From Dehalococcoidia bacterium UBA1328 (lineage in GTDB: Bacteria; Chloroflexota; Dehalococcoidia; Lucifugimonadales; Lucifugimonadaceae), in contig DBTA01000019.1 in assembly GCA_002306815.1 (NCBI GenBank), positions 1 to 45,447 on the forward strand: a DNA stretch of 45,447 nt, given 5' to 3'. Position numbers and translations under genes: made by a program. Below, piece after piece: positions 9,821 through 18,310 of the stretch. Under the pieces are notes generated by a model. The model ran no database searches. It had not been told where the DNA came from and worked only from the letters and a program-made list of their open reading frames with translations. The stretch's first letter is position 1; every line of letters starts with the position of its first letter.

Positions 9821-10533
9821 TAAGCGTGCACCTCGCTATCCAAGATTCGCGACCATTCGTACTCGGCGGTTTCGGCAAAATCTATGTCGCACTTTTCAGA
9901 GTATTCTCCTCGCTGATCTTCTGGAAGCATTCTGGCAATACGAACCATTATTTCCGTTGTAACTTGTACCGCTCTCCGGCGAGGAGACGTTGACTCCTTA
10001 CCGATGGCAACAAAAGGTTTACCAATCTTCAAGCGGAGCGTGGCTGTCGGTTTGAACACTTTGATTGGGTTCTGCAAATTCTCAGAGCCTGTCAGCGCAA
10101 ACGGAATTATCGGTACTCCAGTGGAAATCGCAATGTGAGCTACTCCCGCCTGACCTTTCAGGAGTCCTCCAGTCCTGTTACGCGTTCCTTCTGGAAACAC
10201 GATTGCCATCCTGTGCTGTTCTCGCAATTGTCCCGTAATCCAGTTCACAGCTTTTACGTCGGCTCCTCGCCTATCGACCGGATAAGCACCGTACCCGCGC
10301 ATAAACGAAGACATAACTGGATATTTGAATAGCTCTTTCTTAGCAAGAAAAACTGGGGGTTCAGGCAACGCAGAGGCGACAATAGCGGGATCAAGGTTCG
10401 ACAGGTGATTGGACGCCACGAGCAGCGGTCCTGATTCTGGAATATTCTCCTGACCTTGAATCTTGAAATCGGAGAGCCACCGCAACGTGGTTTTGAATCC
10501 CGCATTGCACATTGGGAATAGCCACTGCCCCAT
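9820..10533 (-). CDS. plsC: 1-acyl-sn-glycerol-3-phosphate acyltransferase (PlsC family)
   Basis: A 237-residue acyltransferase that converts lysophosphatidic acid to phosphatidic acid at the membrane. The catalytic NHxxxxD motif is visible as SNHLSNLDPAI near residue 42. The substrate-binding FPEGTRNRTG lies near residue 115, and VPIIPFAL matches the fourth family motif. It overlaps cmk by one base at its start (TAATG) and glmS by one base at its end. The cmk-plsC neighbourhood is a common bacterial arrangement. With plsY at 35244 it would complete two acylation steps of phospholipid synthesis. Confidence 0.94.
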   Translation of the reverse strand: MGQWLFPMCNAGFKTTLRWLSDFKIQGQENIPESGPLLVASNHLSNLDPAIVASALPEPPVFLAKKELFKYPVMSSFMRGYGAYPVDRRGADVKAVNWITGQLREQHRMAIVFPEGTRNRTGGLLKGQAGVAHIAISTGVPIIPFALTGSENLQNPIKVFKPTATLRLKIGKPFVAIGKESTSPRRRAVQVTTEIMVRIARMLPEDQRGEYSEKCDIDFAETAEYEWSRILDSEVHA

Positions 10534-11219
10534 TAGATTATTCCTTCCAACAGTTCAAACAGGCAGTCCACCACTTCATCCATTGTTAGCTGGTCTGTAT
10601 CAACAACTTTCGCATCTTCTGCGGGACGCAATGGCGAGTTCGCTCTAGAGGAATCCGCTCGATCGCGTTCTTCCATCGATTTCAAAATCTCTTCGAAATC
10701 AACATCCTCTCCCGCGGAAACGAAATCTTTGTACCTGCGCTCGGCTCGAGTTCTTGCGGTTGCCGTGAGATAAATCTTGAGTGGTGCTTCAGGCAAAACA
10801 ACCGTGCCTATGTCCCTTCCAACCATCACAACGCCGCCTTCAGATGCCAATCTCCGCTGCTCGGCAACCATGATTTCCCGAACTCTCCCAACAGCAGACA
10901 CAGCTGAAACGACAGCATCAACTGAGACGGAGTGTAAATGTCGAGTGACATCTTCGTCGTTTACCAGGATTGAGTTTCCGCCCGTCCCTGTCTCGGATAC
11001 CGAAAATCTCATTTCAGCGGTGGCAGCTGCTACTGACTCAAGGTCACTCACATCGACGCCGTTTTGAACGGCATTCCAAGTTGCAGCACGGTACATCAAC
11101 CCGGTATCGAGATACCTGTACACGATTCGAGAAGCAAATGCCTTACCTACCGAGGACTTACCCGAAACTGCCGGACCGTCTATTGCTATAGGCGGCTGTT
11201 TTTTTCTGGTTTCGGACAA
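10533..11219 (-). CDS. cmk: Cytidylate kinase
   Basis: A 228-residue (d)CMP kinase that phosphorylates CMP and dCMP with ATP for nucleic acid and lipid precursor synthesis. The P-loop is IDGPAVSGKSSVGK near residue 13, with Val where most homologues have Gly, but the GxxxxGKS pattern is intact. Next is YLDTGLMYRAATW, the family substrate-binding segment. Later come MVGRDIGTVVLPEAPLKIYLTA and a C-terminal lid region (EERDRADSSRANSPLRPAEDA) with the arginines that contact phosphates. It is the first gene of the cmk-plsC-glmS operon and is divergent from cvpA across about 195 bp. Confidence 0.96.
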   Translation of the reverse strand: MSETRKKQPPIAIDGPAVSGKSSVGKAFASRIVYRYLDTGLMYRAATWNAVQNGVDVSDLESVAAATAEMRFSVSETGTGGNSILVNDEDVTRHLHSVSVDAVVSAVSAVGRVREIMVAEQRRLASEGGVVMVGRDIGTVVLPEAPLKIYLTATARTRAERRYKDFVSAGEDVDFEEILKSMEERDRADSSRANSPLRPAEDAKVVDTDQLTMDEVVDCLFELLEGII

Positions 11220-11415
11220 TCTGAGTTGGCTCGCAGTTTTGAATCAATATCGAAAGGTCGAGGGCGCTAGAAGGGGCGCAACTCGGAATAGGATAATCGA
11301 CTGTTGCTAAAATCCCGTTCATCCAACAAATACGAGTTATGAATATTTCGGTAACGCTTCGCCAATACCATCGGAAGAACAAACGACCGATCACGGCTAG
11401 TGGAGATAATCGCAC

Positions 11416-12054
11416 ATGAATGTTCTTGATTGGGTGCTGATTGCAGCGTTCGCACTAACAGCACTTTGGGGATACAAGACTGGTCTTGTAACAGCGGTTT
11501 TAAACTCGGTTGCAATTTACGTATCGCTGTTCCTGAGCGGACTGTTCGCCAGCAGCATACTCTCGATGATCTGGGATGGCGTTGAAAGTGAAGCGCTTTC
11601 GACAGCTATTGGATACGTAATCATCTTCGTTGCCGTGTTCCTCGCCAGCCGAATCGTTTCGGCGATGATCAAGAAGACCTTGACAATGACCTTCATGGGC
11701 TGGGCCGACTCACTTGGCGGGATCATAATTGGACTTGTAGCAGGCGTACTAATCGCCGGCGGAGTAATGACAGTTATGGCTCGTTATTCATTCGTTGAAG
11801 AGACATCCCCTGCTGAAGCTGGAATAGAGCTTCAGGATGTAATGACCGATGGAATCGAAGGTTTGAAAGACGAGATCACTGGCAGAACCATCGCTTATGC
11901 ACAGGATCTTGGTCGAGAAAACGGTCGTCAATGGCTGGTTGAGTCGCAGGTAGTGCCATCGCTCATCAACCTTCGCAGCTTTGTGATTTCGTTCGCACCT
12001 GAGGAATTTGGCGTTGCTCTTGACCGACTCGAACAAGCAATCGACCAGCAGTAA
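11416..12054 (+). CDS. cvpA: CvpA family membrane protein
   Basis: A 212-residue integral membrane protein of the CvpA/colicin V production family. Four hydrophobic segments are visible: near residues 4-20, 26-50, 60-80 and 93-118, including WGYKTGLVTAVLN after the first helix and MGWADSLGGIIIGLVAGV at the fourth. The C-terminal 90 residues are soluble and acidic and end in a helical LDRLEQAIDQQ. The family has a structural, poorly defined envelope role. It is transcribed alone, divergent from cmk, with an HNH nuclease gene about 125 bp downstream on the same strand. The family assignment is good; the function is not known from the sequence. Confidence 0.85.
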   Translation: MNVLDWVLIAAFALTALWGYKTGLVTAVLNSVAIYVSLFLSGLFASSILSMIWDGVESEALSTAIGYVIIFVAVFLASRIVSAMIKKTLTMTFMGWADSLGGIIIGLVAGVLIAGGVMTVMARYSFVEETSPAEAGIELQDVMTDGIEGLKDEITGRTIAYAQDLGRENGRQWLVESQVVPSLINLRSFVISFAPEEFGVALDRLEQAIDQQ

Positions 12055-12178
12055 TCACGATCCTCACCAATACTTATCACCAGAAGAACCCAAATTAGAA
12101 AAATAGACGTTTCATAATCAACTGGTAAATGCTTAACAATGACTAGTGAGGCGCATCGCCTCGCCCGTGGAACCACAA

Positions 12179-12760
12179 ATGAGCGCCAACGTGAGCGAAA
12201 GCACTCGAGCCCCGGTGCTGGTACTGAACCAGAATTACCAGCCGCTCAACATCTGCGATATACGCAGGGCGGTGAAACTTGTGGACAAAGGAAAGGCTGA
12301 ATCAGTACAGGACACCGGCGAGTACGTACATACGGTCGACAACATTTTCGACCGTCCCGACGTGATCAGGCTCGTGTACATGGTCAAGCGCCCTGTTCAG
12401 CGAAGGAAGATGTCTCGCAACGAGGTTTTTAGTCGCGATAACTTCTCGTGTCAATACTGCGGTGCGAAGCCAAGGGACATGACGATCGACCACGTCCACC
12501 CTCGCTGCAAGGGCGGTGAGTTCACCTGGGAGAACGTGGTTTCCGCTTGTAAAGCCTGCAATCACCGCAAGGCTGGCCGAACCCCGCAGGAAGCCGGGAT
12601 GCGTCTGCGCAATAAGCCGTACGAACCGCGACCAAACCCTTACTCGTTCTTGAAAATCGAGCCGCTCAAGAAAACGTGGCTTCCGTTCGTTCCTTGGCTA
12701 GTACCAGAATCGAGTCTGTCATCAGCGAATTTCGAAACGGCAGCAGCAGCCGGAGATTAG
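12179..12760 (+). CDS. HNH endonuclease
   Basis: An HNH-family nuclease of 193 residues from the ATG at 12179; an in-frame GTG at 12146 would add 11 residues but has no ribosome site. The protein opens with APVLVLNQNYQPLNICDIRRA, typical of the stand-alone bacterial HNH family near housekeeping genes. The nuclease centre is CQYCGAKPRDMTIDHVHPR (zinc CxxC and catalytic D-H), then WENVVSACKACNHRKAGRTP, with the second CxxC and the Asn/His of the motif. The C-terminal tail (PYEPRPNPYSFLK) is also family-typical. Its last four bases overlap the convergent holB. The in vivo role of this widespread family is not established. Confidence 0.88.
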   Translation: MSANVSESTRAPVLVLNQNYQPLNICDIRRAVKLVDKGKAESVQDTGEYVHTVDNIFDRPDVIRLVYMVKRPVQRRKMSRNEVFSRDNFSCQYCGAKPRDMTIDHVHPRCKGGEFTWENVVSACKACNHRKAGRTPQEAGMRLRNKPYEPRPNPYSFLKIEPLKKTWLPFVPWLVPESSLSSANFETAAAAGD

Positions 12761-13935
12761 TTCGTCTGCTCGTGCTCATCGTCGATGTCATCAAACGTGA
12801 GCGACGCTACTTTTCTCGAATCCACCCACGGTAAGTCAAGCATCAGGACTTCGAAGGTTATTTGGGGCACAGCGTTCTTTTCGAGAGCGGTCAGTGCGTC
12901 CTGAACTGAAGCAACAGCAGCAGCAATTTGTTGTTCCTTCAGCTGGGCGGCAATCTCGCCTAAAAGATCGGACCACTCAACGTTAATGACCTGATCATCG
13001 AGCTTGTGTCGAAGCATCGCGACATCTCGCCACCATTCGAGCCAGCGGCTCATCTCCGTAAGAACCGCATCGCGATCTCGCCAGAATTGACCTCCGGTCT
13101 GGCGTGCGTACCTGAAACGTTCTTCAATATTTCCTGTGATGATTTCGGCGAACCTGAGAACCGCCTGATTATGACCATCCACGATCGTCGAATCGTTAAG
13201 TGCATCGATTGCCCAGCCTGGGCAGCCTCTAGCAAGTCTCGATAGTGACCGCGCCTTCGATTCGTCCGCTTCGAAGCGTTGAACGAGCTCGATCTCGATT
13301 ATTTCTGAATCGACAGGACGCAATTCGATTCGTTGACAGCGGGAGACGATGGTTTCAGGCAACGATTCGGCGGTCGGCGCGGTTAGAATGATTACTGTCT
13401 CGTTGCTGGGCTCCTCAAGCACTTTAAGCATGGCGTTGAACCCAGCTTCTACCATGCGATGAGCACCGTCGATGATGAAGACTTTCTTGTTGCCTTCAAA
13501 CGGTGTGAGAGCGGACTCTCCTATCAATATTTCGCGAACATGCCTAATCGAAATAGTTTGTCGTCGACTGTCTGATCCAACGCCGTCATCAGAGGTCGAC
13601 TTGCGCTTATCGTCCTCCAGAGGCGTGTCAGGATCAATTACCCTTACATCCGAATGAATTCCCTTACGGATCCTCTCGGCTTGATGCGATGTCTGAAGAT
13701 CAATATTGCGGGCTTTGCCGAACATATCGACTACTTGCTCGCTGTTCACCATTGCCGCAATGTCGAGCGCGAGCGTTCGCTTTCCAACTTTGTCAGGGCC
13801 GGTGATCAGGTAAGCGTGAGAAAGTCGATCGACCTCGTTAGATCTTGATAGGAATCGAGTTGCACCCGGATGGCCAAACGTCGTCCACCCAACAACAGGG
13901 GGGCGCTTGGTTACTGGTGAAATGGAATCAGTCAA
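12757..13935 (-). CDS. holB: DNA polymerase III delta' subunit-like clamp-loader ATPase
   Basis: A 392-residue AAA+ protein resembling the delta' clamp-loader subunit, which helps place the sliding clamp on DNA. The Walker A-like loop is ITGPDKVGKRTLALDIA near residue 43. The Walker B/sensor region reads KKVFIIDGAHRMVEAGFNAMLKVLEEPS near 150-178. The SRC motif is visible in PETIVSRCQRIELRP near residue 197. No zinc-binding cysteine cluster is present, so this is delta' rather than DnaX. An acidic/serine-rich insertion lies near residues 100-120 (DDKRKSTSDDGVGSDSRRQ). It begins inside the last 8 bases of lysA, so the two are co-transcribed, and its end overlaps the convergent HNH gene. Confidence 0.88.
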   Translation of the reverse strand: MTDSISPVTKRPPVVGWTTFGHPGATRFLSRSNEVDRLSHAYLITGPDKVGKRTLALDIAAMVNSEQVVDMFGKARNIDLQTSHQAERIRKGIHSDVRVIDPDTPLEDDKRKSTSDDGVGSDSRRQTISIRHVREILIGESALTPFEGNKKVFIIDGAHRMVEAGFNAMLKVLEEPSNETVIILTAPTAESLPETIVSRCQRIELRPVDSEIIEIELVQRFEADESKARSLSRLARGCPGWAIDALNDSTIVDGHNQAVLRFAEIITGNIEERFRYARQTGGQFWRDRDAVLTEMSRWLEWWRDVAMLRHKLDDQVINVEWSDLLGEIAAQLKEQQIAAAVASVQDALTALEKNAVPQITFEVLMLDLPWVDSRKVASLTFDDIDDEHEQTN

Positions 13936-15253
13936 GATCTAAGCTCGATACAAGTAGGTCGCGGTACGTCTCTCGTCGACGGATCAATCTCACCTTGCCA
14001 TCTTTCACCATGACAACTGCCGGACGAGTCTGCATGTTGTAGTTGCTCGCCATCATAAGGCAGTAAGCACCCGATGCGGGCAACGCCAACAGTTCACCGG
14101 TTTCAACGTTCGGCAAATCAACGTCGCGTGCAAGCACGTCGCCAGACTCACAGAACTTACCCGCTACCGTAACCGTCTGGTTTCGGTCTGCCACCGGACG
14201 ATCAACCGGCACAACAGCGTATTCGGATTCGTAGAGTGCCGGGCGAATGTTGTCGCCCATTCCGCCGTCAACGCTCACGTAGGTCCGAACATCCGGAATG
14301 GTCTTGATTCCACCTACTGTGTACACGGCAACACCGGCTCGACCAACAATAGCTCTTCCCGGCTCAACAGAAACCGTTGGTTCATCGAGTCCATAGGTGT
14401 CGCATCCTTTGCGGATTGCGTCCGCGATCTCTTTCGCGTAATCGCTCATTGACGGAGGCAGCGTGTCGGTTACGTACCCAATAGCGAAACCACCACCTGG
14501 ACTAAACCGCTTCAGCTCGAGTCCATATTTGTCACGCATTTCCGAAACGAACTTCAAAACGTAATCAATCGCCTCGGAGTACGGTTCTAGTTCGAATATC
14601 GGCGAACCGAGGTGGAAGTGAACCCCGACTACATCGAGGTTTTCTTTTTCGATCGCCTTCTTTACAGCAACTTCCGCATCGCCTGTTTCAATAGAGAATC
14701 CGAATTTTGAATCAAGAATTCCAGTTGAGGTAAGCATGTGTGTGTGCGGATCAATACTCGGTGAAAGCCTGAGCATCACTTGCTGCTTCTTACCGAGGTC
14801 ACCTGCGACTTTATTGAGAAGATCGATTTCTGCAAACGAATCGAGCGTGATCAAACCGATCCCGTACTCCAGGGCCTCAACAAGCTCCTCTCGACCTTTG
14901 TTGTTGCCGTGAAAATTCATTCGCTCACCAGGAAAATCTGAAGCAATCGCTACTGCAAGTTCACCACCGGTCACGACGTCCATGTCGAGACCCTCTTCTT
15001 CGACAATCTTCAAAACGGTCGGGTTGGCAAAAGCCTTCGAGGAATACTCGATGTGGGTGTCGGGATACTCAGCGGTGAAGCTTCCGACAAAGTCGCGGCA
15101 AATATCTCGAAGTGTGTCTTCGTCGTATATGTAGAGGGGGCTGCCGTACTCTTCGACCAGTGAACGAATATCACAGCCGCCCAGCGATAGTCGACCTTCG
15201 TAATTTATTTCGGCAGTTATCGGGAGAATTTCAGACTCAGGAATATTGGGCAT
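13928..15253 (-). CDS. lysA: Diaminopimelate decarboxylase
   Basis: A PLP enzyme that decarboxylates meso-diaminopimelate to L-lysine. I start it at the ATG at 15251-15253 (441 residues, starting MPNIPESEILPITAEIN); an in-frame TTG at 15331 would add 26 residues with no family resemblance. The PLP lysine lies in IEYSSKAFANP (about Lys73). The family glycine loop is FSPGGGFAIGY, the phosphate site is VSVEPGRAIVGRAG, and the cross-subunit catalytic cysteine is in GKFCESGDVLARD. It overlaps holB by 8 bases and is divergent from selD. Two copies of AATTTGAA lie between the two genes (15377-15384, 15396-15403). Confidence 0.95.
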   Translation of the reverse strand: MPNIPESEILPITAEINYEGRLSLGGCDIRSLVEEYGSPLYIYDEDTLRDICRDFVGSFTAEYPDTHIEYSSKAFANPTVLKIVEEEGLDMDVVTGGELAVAIASDFPGERMNFHGNNKGREELVEALEYGIGLITLDSFAEIDLLNKVAGDLGKKQQVMLRLSPSIDPHTHMLTSTGILDSKFGFSIETGDAEVAVKKAIEKENLDVVGVHFHLGSPIFELEPYSEAIDYVLKFVSEMRDKYGLELKRFSPGGGFAIGYVTDTLPPSMSDYAKEIADAIRKGCDTYGLDEPTVSVEPGRAIVGRAGVAVYTVGGIKTIPDVRTYVSVDGGMGDNIRPALYESEYAVVPVDRPVADRNQTVTVAGKFCESGDVLARDVDLPNVETGELLALPASGAYCLMMASNYNMQTRPAVVMVKDGKVRLIRRRETYRDLLVSSLDLD

Positions 15254-15521
15254 TTGTTGTCGGTAGCTTTTGATGTTTTCGTCAGTTTGTATACGCTTTT
15301 GCATTCGGTTCAAAAACCGCAGCGAGCGCAATTTCCACGCGAGGTGTCAATTGTCGTTCCCGGCAGTACGCGAGTCAATTTGAATTGTCGGTATGAATTT
15401 GAACTCCTGAAATACTGCCAATTAGTGATCGCCCATTGCGTAGACGAATCAAATTTCAATCCCCGTTCTGTAAGTTTTCAACATGTATTTATTCATCGAT
15501 GTATGACAGGATTTAGCAGCT

Positions 15522-16577
15522 ATGAGCGACAAAACTGTACGACTAACCGAACTGGCAACCTGCGCCGGTTGAGCTGGCAAGCTCAGCGCGAGCGAACTTG
15601 CCCAGGTGTTGGGCAAGCTACCAACCCCGACCATAAGTGATCCAAGCGTTCTGGTCGGAAACGAAACTGGAGATGACGCCGCCATCTACCAGATAGACGA
15701 ACGCGTCGCTCTCGTTCTCACAAACGACTTCTTCGCTCCCATTGTCGACGACCCGTTTGACTACGGTCAGATTGCAGTCGCCAATGCACTCAGCGATGTC
15801 TACGCAGTGGGTGGAAGACCTATCACCGCTCTGAACATTGCCGCCTTTCCTCGTGACCTTGGCCCAGATGTAATTGCCAAGATTCTCGAAGGTGGACAAT
15901 CTATGGCTGAAGAAGCTGGAATTCTGATCATCGGCGGGCACACGGTCGATGATAAAGAGCCTAAATACGGTCTGGCGGTTACCGGTGTAGTAACCCCTGG
16001 TGAACAAATCACAAACGCGGGAGCACAACCCGGTGATTTACTTGTACTCACAAAAGCAATCGGTTCCGGATTTATCACAACTGCAGCAAAGGCTGGTACT
16101 GCACCAGATGAAGCGATCGCAGCTGCCGTGAAGTCAATGGCAACTCTCAACAGAGGAGCTGCCCAGGCAATGAACGATGTTGGTGTCAATGCCGCTACTG
16201 ACGTGACGGGATTTGGGTTACTGGGTCATCTTGCACAAATGGTCAAGGCAAGCGGTGTTTCGGCAGAGTTGAACTGGTCCAAAATTCCGTTCCTAACCGG
16301 TGCATTGGAACTCGCTAAATCAGGAGCGACTTCTGGAGGCACTCGTCGTAACATGGAAGCGCTTGAGGGTCGAGTCAATTTGGGCGAGGGCATTTCCGAG
16401 TTCCAGTTCATGGTCCTTGCCGACGCTCAAACGTCCGGCGGCATGCTGATTTCCGTTTCGGAAGATAAGTCTCATGCACTTGTGAAAAGTTTGATTGATA
16501 ATAAAACACTTCACAGTTCGGTTGTTGGTCGTGTTGGTAACGATAATGCCGTCGGCACGGTAACGATCAACGAATAG
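15522..16577 (+). CDS. selD: Selenophosphate synthetase with in-frame UGA (selenocysteine) at the active site
   Basis: SelD makes selenophosphate from selenide and ATP, the selenium donor for selenocysteine and selenouridine. From ATG 15522 the N-terminus is MSDKTVRLTELATCAG, then TGA (15570-15572), then AGKLSASELAQVLG. It aligns without gaps with E. coli SelD (MSENSIRLTQ...), so UGA codon 17 falls on catalytic Cys17 and Lys20 is kept. The frame stays open to TAG at 16575-16577, giving 351 residues, the usual length. The ATP-binding region (GNETGDDAAIYQ, LTNDFFAPIVDDPFDYG, ANALSDVYAVGG) follows, then GFGLLGHLAQM and QTSGGM. An AGGA lies 11 bases before the ATG. The GTG at 15606 would give a 323-residue protein without the catalytic residues, which is not credible. 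Selenocysteine insertion is inferred; selA, selB and selC are not in the window. Confidence 0.9.
15576..15617 (+). promoter_or_regulatory. Candidate bacterial SECIS element downstream of the selD UGA
   Basis: A perfect 7-bp stem, CTTGCCC (15597-15603) with GGGCAAG (15611-15617), closes the loop AGGTGTT, which begins 31 bases after the UGA. Known bacterial SECIS hairpins sit just downstream of the UGA with a small apical loop carrying G among its first bases; E. coli fdhF has GGUCU. The spacing and the GGU in the loop fit. The same CTTGCC can alternatively pair with GGCAAG at 15576-15581, immediately after the UGA, enclosing an inner CTC/GAG pair. The two folds exclude each other. Confidence 0.7.
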
Positions 16578-16740
16578 GCCAGCGGTGTCATCTTTAGGTT
16601 CTGAAGACCGGCAGGGAATATCGCTCTAAGCCTGCGAGGTTCCTCAGACCAACCTAGATCCCTCGTTACCCCGGGATTTCTCGCGAGTGGCAACTTACGT
16701 TTCCTCACATAAGGAATAAAACTCGTTACTAGCTACCCGG

Positions 16741-17529
16741 TCAGGCCTCTGTGCGATCCCAGATCTTTGCCCTTCTGACCCTATCCATCTCGGCTAGTGG
16801 CTCATCGCCAGCTTCTTCTTCAGCGCGGAGAACGTGATCTCGAAGCTTAACGGTTGCCTTTCGCAACGCCGTTTCTGGATCAATACCAGCGGCATGTACC
16901 TGCCTGGCGACTGCCATCAGGTAACGACCTGCCCGCTCTTCTCCTTCTTCAGTTGTCTGCCCTTCAATCGACACAAACGCAAGAGGCATGGCGTGTTTTT
17001 CGGGCCATGGCAGCCCTGCTCGCATTACCCTCTTTTGAACGGAGCTTGAATAGGCGAGTGCTGGCATTACCGCAGGCAGAGAAGCGACTATCGAACGATT
17101 CCCGCCTGATTCGGCTCGCTTCAAAGCCTCCCATCGGTCGACTACGTCGTCTGAATCTTCAACCGCGTCCTCACCACCAAAAACGTGAGGATGGCGATTG
17201 ATCAGTTTCGCTCGAACCGCATCACAAACTGAAGCGGCGTCGAAATCGTCAACACGTCGCCCCATATCGGCATGAAAAACAATTTGCGTAAGAATGTCGC
17301 CGAGTTCTTCTTCTATCCCCTTAGGGTCACCAGCATCAATGGCTTCAAGAGTTTCGTACGTTTCCTCTAGCAAGTTGGGTCGAAGTGAAACGTGAGTTTG
17401 CTCAGCGTCCCACGGACACCCTCCCGGATTCCTTAGACGTTCAACAGTCGCTACCAGTTCAGCAAACGCCTCTCCGGCGATACGCGCCTGCTCGCTTTGC
17501 GTTGTTTCAGAGCTCAATAGTTCCTCCAT
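16741..17529 (-). CDS. mazG: Nucleoside triphosphate pyrophosphohydrolase MazG
   Basis: A MazG-type house-cleaning enzyme that hydrolyses NTPs/dNTPs to monophosphate and pyrophosphate. The open frame reaches 17700, but the family similarity begins only at AFAELVATVERLRNPGGCPWDAEQTH, so I start at ATG 17527-17529 (262 residues, the usual size). A GGAGG just inside that start also fits a TTG at codon 5. The first MazG motif is visible as RPNLLEETYETLEAIDAGD and EELGDILTQIVFHADMG, whose acidic residues bind magnesium, followed by NRHPHVFGG and a second, degenerate repeat. The shorter start removes the overlap with the divergent membrane protein gene at 17561. Confidence 0.93.
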   Translation of the reverse strand: MEELLSSETTQSEQARIAGEAFAELVATVERLRNPGGCPWDAEQTHVSLRPNLLEETYETLEAIDAGDPKGIEEELGDILTQIVFHADMGRRVDDFDAASVCDAVRAKLINRHPHVFGGEDAVEDSDDVVDRWEALKRAESGGNRSIVASLPAVMPALAYSSSVQKRVMRAGLPWPEKHAMPLAFVSIEGQTTEEGEERAGRYLMAVARQVHAAGIDPETALRKATVKLRDHVLRAEEEAGDEPLAEMDRVRRAKIWDRTEA

Positions 17530-17560
17530 AAGGGGCAAGAAACTCAATCCGCCATATCTA

Positions 17561-18304
17561 ATGCCAAGTATCCTAACTGCAATGTCAGCAAACTCGAAGC
17601 AAAAACCTGCTCGCTCAAACAATACCCACGCGATTTCGCTCGCCGGTGCCGCAGTGTTTGCGCTAGTACTGCCACTGTTCCTGATCCTCTTCAACACCAA
17701 CTACATCACGAATAGTGAATGGCTATACGACTACGGATGGTGGCGAAATGACATTGCCAATAGAACGGGTTTGCCTGTTGGCCAACTAAATCGCGGCGCT
17801 GATCAGATCAAGGACTACTTCAACAATGATGAAGAGCTTCTGGATTTGAGGGTGAATTTTGGCAACATCGAGGTTTCACTTTATCGAGAAAGAGAAGTTC
17901 TCCACATGGTCGATGTGAAGGCGCTTATGCAGGCAGTTGTTGCAGTGCGAACGTGGTCGGGAGTTTTCCTAGTATTTCTTATCGCGTCCGGAGCATTCAT
18001 TCTCAAAAAAGAAGTTATTCCATTGTTGCAACGATCTCTCAGGTGGTCGGCAATAGGAACGGGAGCGTTCTTGCTGATCTTTGGTGGAACGGCGTTGATC
18101 AACTTCGGGTGGTTGTTCACCCAGTTCCATTTTTTGAGCTTCGCCAACGACCTCTGGCTCCTTGATCCAAGCAGAGATTATTTGATCATCATGTTCCCCC
18201 AGCAGTTCTTCTTCGAAGCGACGCTATTCATTGGACTGCTGACGATAATTGATTACGCGCTGATCGCGCTAGCAGTACGCTTCGCAAGTCGACGCTTCTC
18301 TTAG
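17561..18304 (+). CDS. TIGR01906-family (DUF1461) integral membrane protein
   Basis: A 247-residue membrane protein with four hydrophobic segments: one near residues 23-45, then three in the second half (near 128-147, 160-182, 215-240). The first extracytoplasmic loop has the family's NSEWLYDYGWWRN segment. The conserved FHFLSFANDLWLLDPSRDYLIIMFPQ lies between helices three and four, matching the hallmark HxxxF..DxWxLdP pattern. The family is found in Gram-positive bacteria and Chloroflexota and has no known function. It starts divergently from mazG, about 30 bp away; an alternative ATG at 17582 would shorten it by seven residues. The stop is six bases from the convergent HAD gene. Confidence 0.85.
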   Translation: MPSILTAMSANSKQKPARSNNTHAISLAGAAVFALVLPLFLILFNTNYITNSEWLYDYGWWRNDIANRTGLPVGQLNRGADQIKDYFNNDEELLDLRVNFGNIEVSLYREREVLHMVDVKALMQAVVAVRTWSGVFLVFLIASGAFILKKEVIPLLQRSLRWSAIGTGAFLLIFGGTALINFGWLFTQFHFLSFANDLWLLDPSRDYLIIMFPQQFFFEATLFIGLLTIIDYALIALAVRFASRRFS

Positions 18305-18310
18305 AACCAG

